DNA from: an uncultured Clostridia bacterium
GTDB taxonomy: Bacteria > Bacillota > Clostridia > Oscillospirales > Acutalibacteraceae
DNA: 6,351 nt
Direction: 5' to 3'
Assembly (NCBI GenBank): GCA_947165615.1
Contig: CAMVBD010000090.1
Location: 1-6,351, forward strand
Positions within the stretch are counted from its first letter, which is position 1, and each line of letters starts with the position of its first letter. The notes under the pieces were generated by a model. The model made no database searches, was not told where the DNA came from, and saw only the letters and a list, made by a program, of their open reading frames with translations. The translations under genes and the position numbers were made by a program. Shown one piece after another: positions 1 to 5,163 of this stretch.

Positions 1-110
1 AGCTTGCGCAGCGAATTTAGCTCCCAAAGGGAATTTAGCTGACCGCAGGTCAATTTAGCTCGCCGCAAGGCGAATTTAGCTGCGGCGCACTTCCTTACGG
101 AAGGCGCTGC
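1..110. repeat. Array of AATTTAGCT repeats with hairpin spacers
   Basis: The 9-mer AATTTAGCT occurs exactly four times, at 14-22, 32-40, 52-60 and 73-81. A partial copy (AGCT) at 1-4 suggests that the array continues to the left. Every spacer is an inverted repeat with its own stem: TGC-GCA-GCG at 5-13 (one U.G pair), CCC-AAA-GGG at 23-31, GACC-GCA-GGTC at 41-51, and CGCC-GCAA-GGCG at 61-72. The last is a long hairpin at 82-110, with CTTCC-TTAC-GGAAG as its core and flanking GCGC arms that pair past one bulged A. Stem sequences differ but pairing is kept, so structure rather than sequence appears conserved. The array lies downstream of the minus-strand GxGYxYP gene and could be in its 3' untranslated region, where the repeat reads AGCTAAATT. 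Its function is unknown. It does not look like CRISPR because both repeats and spacers are far too short. Confidence 0.85.
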
Positions 111-140
111 GCGCGGGCTGTTTTTGCGTCGGAGGGTTCC

Positions 141-153
141 CGGCCGCAGGCCG
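141..153. other. CGGCC-GCA-GGCCG hairpin at gene 3' end
   Basis: This is a perfect 5-bp stem with a GCA loop, four bases beyond the stop codon of the minus-strand gene. The loop is the same as in two spacers of the array at 1-110, so it may be a stray member of that family. On the minus strand no T-run follows, so it is not a standard intrinsic terminator, though it could protect the 3' end of the mRNA. Confidence 0.5.
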
Positions 154-157
154 CCGC

Positions 158-1741
158 TTATCTCCCCTGCGTCTGTTTCAGGCGCTCCAAAAACACGCCG
201 GGCGTTACGACGTCGGTGTTTTCGTCCAGCAGGCCGACGAGCTTTTCCACCGCGGCCAGGGTGTTCCCGCCCTCGACAAAGGCGCCGCTCTCGTTGAGCC
301 CCGACCAGGCGTGGACGATGATAAAGGCGTAGGAATCCGGGTTTTGGGGGTCGGCGGGCAGCGCGTTCACCGCGGCGGCGATCTCCTCGGGCGAGCAGCC
401 GGGGTTGCCGTTCCAAAGCTTATACCGCGCGCCGACAATGGGCTTGCCGTCCACAAAGCGCGTTTTGCCGTGCAGACCGGCGTAATCGTGAAAGTCGATG
501 TAAAAGATCCCCTCCGCCGGGGTGTTCTTTGCAAGCGCGTTCATGGCGGGCGAGGAGAAGCCGTCGTCGTCCAGCACCAAAAGCGCGCGGGTATCCAGCG
601 CTTCCATCTTTTTTGCAAGGGTGCCGATCATGCGGTTTCGGGCAAGGGGATTCGTCCATTTGGAGGGGAAGGTATAGCCGAGGCCGCTGAGCGACAGGAC
701 GAATTCGTCATTTCCAGTCATTTCGCGGTAATAGCGGGCAAGATAGGGCGACGCGAGGTCCGCGGCGCAGGCCGGAACGCCCCACGCGAAGGGGAAGGTC
801 CCGCGCACGGGCGAGCCGTAATGGGCCTTGTCCGCATAACTGTTCATAAACCACTGCAGGTTGTCGCCATCGGACATCAAGAGACACACGGTGCGCCCGC
901 CTGACGAATCTTTCGCGGCGGTCTTCTGCCGGACCGAAACGGTGGGGAAGCCGCTGAGGACCGACAGGTTATAGGCGTGGTCCGCCGGGATCAGACAGGC
1001 GTTGCGGTTCGACAGGGACGAGACGGTGCGGTACTCGCCGAGGTCGTTGTTGTACCCGAAGACCAGCGCGTCGTCGTTCAGAAAGGCGAACACGTTGGAG
1101 TGCTGGGATTTCAGCAGCACGTTTTCGTCGTACCACACGTAGGCGCCGCACATGACCGCGTAATCCACAAGGCGCGGCGCAAAGGCCGCCGGCTGCTCGA
1201 AGGCGACGTCCCGTCTGAGCTTGCGGAATTCGGGCGTCAGCCGGAACTTTAGATCCGTCATCCCCCGCACGTCTTTTGTCATCGAAAGGCCCGCTTCCCG
1301 CACGGTCTCCTGGAACGCCGGGAGCACGACGATGCTGTTTTTCTGCTTGGCGATCGACAGGGCGATGGCGGCGCTCTCTTCGTCGCACAGGATGTACCCG
1401 TCAAAAAACGGAGCGAATTCCTTCAGCAGAGCGGGAAGATCCCAGGCCTTGCCGTTTTCCTGCGTTTCGAGGACCTCGACGGAGACCTCCGGCAGCCACG
1501 TCCGGTAGTTTCCGGCGCGGAACAACAGATTTTTTTCGCTGACGTTCGCAAGCAGCCCCTGCATGGAGGCGAGCGTCAAAGCGGAGCCGTCCGCCGGCGC
1601 ATTTGTGAGCAGCAGCGTTTTGGCTGTGACCGCGGCCTTGGGGTAATCCGTTTGGGCGGGCTTTGCCGGAAGGGACAGACTCGACAGGGCCGTCAGCACG
1701 GACAGAAACCAGAGGGCGATTTGTTGAAGGACCATCTGCAT
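158..1741 (-). CDS. GxGYxYP-family putative glycoside hydrolase, probably exported
   Basis: This 527-aa protein matches by eye the GxGYxYP family, which is regarded as putative glycoside hydrolases; the substrate is unknown. The signature appears as G353-L-G-Y-T-F-P359, with Phe in place of the second Tyr. Another family-like block is LLMSDGDNLQW (about 287-297), and acidic residues there or in LDDDG (390-394) are candidate active-site residues. Residues 1-28 form a hydrophobic export signal (IALWFLSVLTALSSLSLPA), although no Lys or Arg precedes the core, which is atypical. The ATG at 1741 is chosen because AAAGGAG (1750-1756) lies 8 bases upstream and an in-frame stop at 1778-1780 leaves no other start between. 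The gene is monocistronic in view and divergent in control from the rhamnosidase. It has its own promoter and inverted-repeat operator. Family assignment is fairly secure; the enzymatic role is inferred. Confidence 0.85.
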   Translation of the reverse strand: MQMVLQQIALWFLSVLTALSSLSLPAKPAQTDYPKAAVTAKTLLLTNAPADGSALTLASMQGLLANVSEKNLLFRAGNYRTWLPEVSVEVLETQENGKAWDLPALLKEFAPFFDGYILCDEESAAIALSIAKQKNSIVVLPAFQETVREAGLSMTKDVRGMTDLKFRLTPEFRKLRRDVAFEQPAAFAPRLVDYAVMCGAYVWYDENVLLKSQHSNVFAFLNDDALVFGYNNDLGEYRTVSSLSNRNACLIPADHAYNLSVLSGFPTVSVRQKTAAKDSSGGRTVCLLMSDGDNLQWFMNSYADKAHYGSPVRGTFPFAWGVPACAADLASPYLARYYREMTGNDEFVLSLSGLGYTFPSKWTNPLARNRMIGTLAKKMEALDTRALLVLDDDGFSSPAMNALAKNTPAEGIFYIDFHDYAGLHGKTRFVDGKPIVGARYKLWNGNPGCSPEEIAAAVNALPADPQNPDSYAFIIVHAWSGLNESGAFVEGGNTLAAVEKLVGLLDENTDVVTPGVFLERLKQTQGR

Positions 1742-1770
1742 AAGGAACGCTCCTTTCGGTATAAATATAC

Positions 1771-1791
1771 TTCGATTTCATTCTAATCGAA
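1771..1791. promoter_or_regulatory. Probable repressor operator, TTCGATT-N7-AATCGAA
   Basis: A perfect 7-bp inverted repeat with a 7-bp centre covers the -10 box and the predicted start point of the GxGYxYP promoter. A dimeric regulator bound here would block RNA polymerase, which is the usual geometry of a repressor. The arms are unlike the TATCTG half-sites near the XRE gene, so a different regulator is expected; none encoded in the window is an obvious candidate. Confidence 0.6.
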
Positions 1792-1808
1792 ACGGCCTGA
1801 AAAGTCAA
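1780..1808 (-). promoter_or_regulatory. Sigma-A-type promoter of the GxGYxYP gene
   Basis: On the minus strand TTGACT (1803-1808) is followed, after exactly 17 bases, by TAGAAT (1780-1785). The predicted transcript start is near 1773, giving a leader of about 30 nt that contains the AAAGGAG ribosome binding site. Both boxes differ from consensus by one base. The -10 box lies inside the inverted repeat at 1771-1791. Confidence 0.75.
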
Positions 1809-1827
1809 GTCGGGGCCAAAGGAACGC

Positions 1828-1837
1828 ATTTGCAAAT
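1828..1837. promoter_or_regulatory. ATTTGCAAAT palindrome upstream of the promoter
   Basis: This perfect 10-bp palindrome is centred about 60 bp upstream of the predicted GxGYxYP transcript start, a position typical of an activator site. It is A/T-rich and short, so chance occurrence is possible. Confidence 0.25.
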
Positions 1838-1906
1838 AAAACAGAGAAAAAATGCTTTGAAGAATTTTTCTCATGGGTTTATTCAGCACACATCGGCACT
1901 GTCGAA

Positions 1907-1922
1907 CCTGCTTTGGAGCAGG
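1907..1922. other. Small hairpin CCTGCT-TTGG-AGCAGG
   Basis: A 6-bp stem with a four-base loop lies in the 218-bp gap between the two minus-strand genes. No T-run follows on either strand, so it is not a clear terminator. Otherwise, apart from the promoter and operator nearer the GxGYxYP gene, the stretch 1809-1948 shows no recognisable gene. Confidence 0.3.
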
Positions 1923-1935
1923 GTGGGCGTTCTTG

Positions 1936-1968
1936 AAAAATTATGGAGCCTTAAATTGTTCATTTAGG
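1936..1968 (-). terminator. Weak possible terminator of the XRE gene
   Basis: On the minus strand CCTAAAT and ATTTAAGG can pair with one bulged A around a GAACA loop (1949-1968), overlapping the stop codon. A run of five T follows eight bases later (1936-1942). The stem is A/T-rich and the T-run is distant, so this is a poor match to an intrinsic terminator. Confidence 0.25.
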
Positions 1969-2178
1969 GATAAAAGACGGATCGTCGGTTCTGTCAAGCA
2001 AATAATCTACGCTGCACTGATAATAATCCGCAAGTTTAAGCAGCACCTCAGCCGTGAGTGCGATGACGCCGGTTTCATATTGAGAATAGGTGTTCTGTGA
2101 CACATTGAGAACCGCAGATACTTCTCTTTGTTTAATATCACGATCCTCACGGATGTTTCTAAGATTCTTAAAAACCAT
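1960..2178 (-). CDS. XRE-family HTH transcriptional regulator (72 aa)
   Basis: This is a compact single-domain DNA-binding protein of the Cro/CI (XRE, HTH_3) type. The helix-turn-helix spans about residues 17-37: QREVSAVLNVSQNTYSQYETG, of which SQNTYSQYE is the recognition helix. The following LKLADYYQCSVDYLLDRTDD is the usual helix 4-5 region and end of the fold. No ligand, protease or membrane domain follows, so any inducing signal must act through another factor or through concentration. The ATG at 2178 has GGAGGAG (2184-2190) five bases upstream. The gene is divergent from the TM2-domain gene, and two matching inverted repeats lie between them, so it probably represses both itself and TM2. 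The family call is confident; targets are inferred. Confidence 0.92.
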   Translation of the reverse strand: MVFKNLRNIREDRDIKQREVSAVLNVSQNTYSQYETGVIALTAEVLLKLADYYQCSVDYLLDRTDDPSFIPK

Positions 2179-2196
2179 AATATCTCCTCCGTCAAT

Positions 2197-2202
2197 ATTA
2201 TG
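2197..2202 (-). promoter_or_regulatory. Possible -10 box (CATAAT) of the XRE gene
   Basis: CATAAT on the minus strand matches five of six consensus bases, but no good -35 box lies 16-18 bases upstream, where operator 1 sits. The predicted start would be at about 2190, right at the ribosome binding site. A weak promoter would suit low-level expression of a repressor. The exact position is uncertain. Confidence 0.3.
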
Positions 2203-2203
2203 G

Positions 2204-2224
2204 AATATCTGAATTTCAGATATT
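2204..2224. promoter_or_regulatory. Operator 1 of the XRE/TM2 divergent region
   Basis: AATATCTGAA and its exact reverse complement flank a single central T (2214), making a perfect 10-bp inverted repeat. The core TATCTG-N5-CAGATA (2206-2222) is identical to that of operator 2. It touches the first bases of the TM2 -35 box at 2223-2228 and lies directly upstream of the possible XRE -10 box, so binding could affect both genes. The adjacent XRE protein is the natural binder. Confidence 0.75.
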
Positions 2225-2251
2225 GACTTTTATCTGTAATACAGATATAAT
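2223..2251 (+). promoter_or_regulatory. Sigma-A promoter of the TM2-domain gene
   Basis: TTGACT (2223-2228) and a perfect TATAAT (2246-2251) are separated by 17 bases. The transcript should begin near 2258 and include the AAGGAGG ribosome binding site at 2266-2272. The promoter is intrinsically strong but covered by operator 2 and abutted by operator 1, which implies tight repression. Confidence 0.85.
2231..2247. promoter_or_regulatory. Operator 2 of the XRE/TM2 divergent region
   Basis: TATCTGTA and TACAGATA form a perfect 8-bp inverted repeat around one A (2239). It fills the spacer of the TM2 promoter and overlaps its -10 box by two bases. Its centre is 25 bp from that of operator 1, about two and a half helical turns, so dimers on the two sites would lie on roughly opposite faces. 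Confidence 0.75.
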
Positions 2252-2280
2252 TAAAGAAAATAAACAAGGAGGAGATAGAT

Positions 2281-2757
2281 ATGGCAAGAATTATCTCGAT
2301 AACTGCTGAAACCGTTACGATTGGACTGGATAACGGCGGACTGAAAGAAGTTCCTTCCGGATCTTTGAACTTTGTTCCGCACGTTAACGATGAAGTTGAA
2401 ATCTTTGAATCAATCGATAAAGTGATTGTTTCAAAAAAGGAACCTCAGAGGGATCAGCCGGGTTTGCAGCAGCCCGGTTATCAGCAACCGATCCCGAACA
2501 TTGTAATAAACAATGCAAACAGCAATGTGAACACAAACACGAATGTGAATCAAAACAATGCCGGAATGGGAAGACCGAAGAATAAATGGGTTGCTTTGAT
2601 TCTGTGCATTTTCCTCGGTTTCTTTGGCGCTCATAAGTTTTATGAGGGAAAAGTCGGAATGGGTATTGTGTACATGTTTACCGGGGGATTATTCCTGGTC
2701 GGTGTTATTATTGATATCATTGCGATTTTGGGGAAGCCCAATCCGTATTACGTTTAA
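2281..2757 (+). CDS. TM2-domain membrane protein with N-terminal beta-rich domain
   Basis: The 158-aa protein ends in a TM2 domain (about 99-150): a Lys-rich entry (RPKNK), a first membrane helix (about 103-116), the conserved turn GFFGAHKFYEGKVGMGIVYM, and a second helix (about 131-150). TM2 proteins are small membrane proteins of mostly unknown function. Residues 1-52 contain alternating hydrophobic strands (ARIISITAETVTIGL, DEVEIFESIDKVIVSK) and look like a small beta-barrel or similar fold. Residues 53-98 form a flexible linker, first Gln/Pro-rich and then Asn-rich (INNANSNVNTNTNVNQNN). There is no signal peptide, so the N-terminal part probably faces the cytoplasm. ATG at 2281 has AAGGAGG eight bases upstream. 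The gene is lower in GC than the flanking enzyme genes and is controlled with the divergent XRE gene. The domain call is firm; function is unknown. Confidence 0.9.
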   Translation: MARIISITAETVTIGLDNGGLKEVPSGSLNFVPHVNDEVEIFESIDKVIVSKKEPQRDQPGLQQPGYQQPIPNIVINNANSNVNTNTNVNQNNAGMGRPKNKWVALILCIFLGFFGAHKFYEGKVGMGIVYMFTGGLFLVGVIIDIIAILGKPNPYYV

Positions 2758-2760
2758 CAG

Positions 2761-2791
2761 AAAGAAGACCGTCGCGGCGGTCTTCTTTTTT
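2761..2791 (+). terminator. Intrinsic terminator of the TM2-domain gene
   Basis: AAAGAAGACCG (2761-2771) pairs perfectly with CGGTCTTCTTT (2778-2788) around a six-base loop, and the T-run at 2786-2791 ends it. It starts three bases after the TAA stop and separates this unit from the rhamnosidase promoter. Confidence 0.93.
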
Positions 2792-2793
2792 CA

Positions 2794-2822
2794 TTGACAT
2801 TTTTTGTCTCATGCCTTAAAAT
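2794..2822 (+). promoter_or_regulatory. Sigma-A promoter of the rhamnosidase-esterase operon
   Basis: A perfect TTGACA (2794-2799) is followed after 17 bases by TAAAAT (2817-2822). The transcript should start near 2829, giving a leader of about 27 nt with AAGGAAGG at 2841-2848. No long inverted repeat overlaps it; only a short GACA/TGTC pair (2796-2799, 2805-2808) is seen, and no catabolite-repression (cre) match was recognised. Confidence 0.82.
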
Positions 2823-2855
2823 GAAGGCGAAGTCTGAAAAAAGGAAGGTTCCCAC

Positions 2856-5129
2856 ATGGATTTCCCGAAACAGTTTATCTGCGCAACCGAAAATTACAGC
2901 ACCTATGAGACCTTTGTGCCTTCTCCCTATTTTCGTCGGGTCTTTGTCCCAAAGGCCGCGGACTGCCGCCTGCGGGTGACGGGCCTCGGCTTTTACCGGG
3001 TGTGGATCAACGGCAAGGAGATCACGAAGGGGCTGCTCTCGCCCTACATCTCGAACCCCGACGACGTCGTCTATTTTGACGACTACGACCTTTCGGCCGA
3101 AATCCGGCTGAACGAGGAAAACGTATTGGGCTTTCAACTCGGCAACGGCATGCTCAACGCCCCGGGCGGCAGCATCTGGGATTTTGACAAGGCCGCGTTT
3201 CGCGCGTCGCCCCGGTTTTCGTTTTTGCTTACCGCGGGAAACGAGAGGCTTGAGGCCGACGAGCGGGTCAGGACCGCGCCGTCGCCCCTGTATTTTGACG
3301 ACCTGCGCGCCGGGGCGCGGTATGACGCAAGGCGGGAGATCCCCGGTTGGAACAAGCCGGGCTTTGACGATTCCGGCTGGAAAAACGCGCTGCTCTGCGC
3401 TTCGCCGAAGGGTGAAAGCCGCGTCTGTGAGGCGGCCCCCGTTCTGCCGACCGGGGAGGAACTGACCGCGATCTCGATCAAAAAGGCGAAGTACGTGGAC
3501 TTTGACCCGCGCGGGGACGTGCCGCGCGTTACGGTGCCGGAGGACGCAAACGACGGAAACGAAGGGTTCCTGTACGACTTCGGGCAGAACAACGCCGGGA
3601 TCGTACGCCTGAGAATAACGGGCCGCCCCGGGCAGCGGGTCGTGCTGCAGTTTGGGGAACTTTTAAAAGACGGCGACCTCGACTATAACAACATCGACTT
3701 TTACCCCGACGGCTTTTCGCAGCGCGACGTCTATATCTGCAAGGGCGGGGAGGAAACCTTCGAGCCGCCGTTTACCTACCACGGCTTCCGGTACTGTCTT
3801 GTCATGGGCATAAGTGAAGCGCAGGCGACAAAGGACCTTCTGACGTTTCTTGTCTGCACCTCCGCCGGAAAGGAAACCGGGCGCTTTTGCTGCTCGGACG
3901 AAACGGCGAACACGCTGTACAAAATGTGCGACGCGTCCGACCGGTCCAATTTCTATTATTTCCCGACCGACTGCCCGCACCGCGAAAAAAACGGCTGGAC
4001 CGGCGACGCCGCGCTTTCCGCCGAGCATATGCTGATGACGATGGACGTGGGCGTCAGTTACCGCGAATGGCTGCGGAACATCCGCAAGGCCCAGCGGGCA
4101 AGCGGCGAGATCCCGGGCATCGTCCCCACCGGCGGCTGGGGCTTTCAGTGGGGCAACGGGCCCGCATGGGACGCGGCGCTGATCTTCATTCCGTATTTTA
4201 CCTACCGGTACACCGGCGACCGGGAGATCCTGTCCGAAAACGCCGAGGCGATCGCGCGGTATCTGCATTACGCCGCCGGAAAACGCAAGGAAAACGGGCT
4301 GGTGGAATACGGCCTCGGGGACTGGTGCCCCATCGGCGGAGACGTAAAGCCCTCGCTGGAGTTCACCGACAGCGTGACGATCCTTACCTGCGCCGAAAAA
4401 GCGGCGTTCGCGTTCGGCGTTTTGGGAATGGCGGCGGAAAAGGCGTTTGCGCTCCGGCTGAAAACGGAGCTGCGGGAAGCGATTCGCCGCTGCCGGATCG
4501 ATCCGAAAACCTGCGTCGCCGACACCGGCTGTCAGACCAGTCAGGCCATGGCGCTGTATTACGGCGTCTTTAACGAAGACGAAACAGAAAAGGCGACGGC
4601 GTATCTTGTCGACCTCATTCACAAAAACGGCGATCATCTCGATACGGGCATTCTCGGCGCGCGCGTGATCTTCCACGTATTGTCGGACGCGGGCGAAAGC
4701 GAACTGGCTTGGAAGATGATCACGCGGAAAGACTTCCCCTCCTACGGGGCGCTGATCGGCTTCGGGGAGACCACGATCCCGGAATGCTTCGACCTGCCGG
4801 GCGAAGGAAAGTACTCCCACAATCACCACATGTACTGCGATATCAAGAACTGGTTTATTTCCGCCGTCGCGGGGCTCCGCTATAACCCGGCGGGGGACGA
4901 CTGCCGGTTTGCGCGCATAAAGCCCGCGTTCCTCGGGGACCTGACCTTTGCCGAGGCGTCCTACCGGTCGCCCTATGGGGAGATTTTTGTCCGCTGGGAG
5001 CGCGAGGACGAAAACATCCGCCTGCTCGTGCGCACCGCCGACGCCATAACGGCAGAAATCGTCCTGCCGGATGGCGAAACGATCCGGCACACGGGCGAAA
5101 AGGAATACGCCATCCCGATCGGGCGGTAA
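2856..5129 (+). CDS. GH78-type alpha-L-rhamnosidase
   Basis: The 757-aa enzyme should release terminal alpha-L-rhamnose from glycans or glycosides by the inverting GH78 mechanism. Domain order matches the family. A beta-sandwich N domain (about 35-165) contains GLGFYRVWINGKEI and VLGFQLGNGM. The next beta domain (about 235-335) contains the diagnostic DFGQNNAGIVRL (241-252). An (alpha/alpha)6 catalytic barrel follows (about 340-670), then a C-terminal beta domain (about 670-757). The barrel carries TDCPHREKNGWTGDA (371-385), with D372, E377 and D384 as likely catalytic or substrate-binding acids, and GETTIPECFD with E643 as the likely second catalytic acid, followed by N656-H657. There is no signal peptide, so it should act in the cytoplasm on imported oligosaccharides. 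ATG at 2856 has AAGGAAGG seven bases upstream. It is cotranscribed with the esterase. The exact linkage and substrate cannot be read from the sequence. Confidence 0.93.
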   Translation: MDFPKQFICATENYSTYETFVPSPYFRRVFVPKAADCRLRVTGLGFYRVWINGKEITKGLLSPYISNPDDVVYFDDYDLSAEIRLNEENVLGFQLGNGMLNAPGGSIWDFDKAAFRASPRFSFLLTAGNERLEADERVRTAPSPLYFDDLRAGARYDARREIPGWNKPGFDDSGWKNALLCASPKGESRVCEAAPVLPTGEELTAISIKKAKYVDFDPRGDVPRVTVPEDANDGNEGFLYDFGQNNAGIVRLRITGRPGQRVVLQFGELLKDGDLDYNNIDFYPDGFSQRDVYICKGGEETFEPPFTYHGFRYCLVMGISEAQATKDLLTFLVCTSAGKETGRFCCSDETANTLYKMCDASDRSNFYYFPTDCPHREKNGWTGDAALSAEHMLMTMDVGVSYREWLRNIRKAQRASGEIPGIVPTGGWGFQWGNGPAWDAALIFIPYFTYRYTGDREILSENAEAIARYLHYAAGKRKENGLVEYGLGDWCPIGGDVKPSLEFTDSVTILTCAEKAAFAFGVLGMAAEKAFALRLKTELREAIRRCRIDPKTCVADTGCQTSQAMALYYGVFNEDETEKATAYLVDLIHKNGDHLDTGILGARVIFHVLSDAGESELAWKMITRKDFPSYGALIGFGETTIPECFDLPGEGKYSHNHHMYCDIKNWFISAVAGLRYNPAGDDCRFARIKPAFLGDLTFAEASYRSPYGEIFVRWEREDENIRLLVRTADAITAEIVLPDGETIRHTGEKEYAIPIGR

Positions 5130-5146
5130 GCGAACAACCGGAACGG

Positions 5147-5155
5147 AAAAGGAGA
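5147..5155 (+). promoter_or_regulatory. Ribosome binding site that fixes the TTG start
   Basis: AAAAGGAGA with GGAG at 5151-5154 lies nine bases before TTG at 5164, in the 34-bp gap after the rhamnosidase stop codon. The in-frame ATG at 5071 would lie inside the rhamnosidase gene, without a comparable site, and would add a basic, low-complexity 31-residue extension (MAKRSGTRAKRN...) that reads like a shadow of the other frame. Confidence 0.8.
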
Positions 5156-5163
5156 GAAAAGCC

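Noticed and set aside
1..110. CRISPR array
   Set aside because: The repeats are only 9 bases and the spacers 9-12 bases and self-complementary. CRISPR repeats and spacers are each normally over 20 bases, and no cas gene is present.
82..125. Intrinsic terminator on the plus strand using the T-run at 121-125
   Set aside because: The T-run lies ten bases after the base of the 82-110 hairpin, too far for a standard terminator. The hairpin is better explained as the last unit of the array.
311..904. A 197-codon plus-strand open frame opposite the GxGYxYP gene
   Set aside because: It lies wholly within the well-supported minus-strand gene and shows no domain pattern of its own.
1401..1889. A 162-codon minus-strand open frame spanning the GxGYxYP promoter
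   Set aside because: It would translate across the promoter and operator and then continue out of frame within the GxGYxYP gene. Its latter half is basic, low-complexity shadow sequence.
1895..1925. A tRNA-like T-arm (GGTTCGA on the minus strand)
   Set aside because: The neighbouring bases do not form the T stem, and no acceptor or anticodon arm can be drawn around it.
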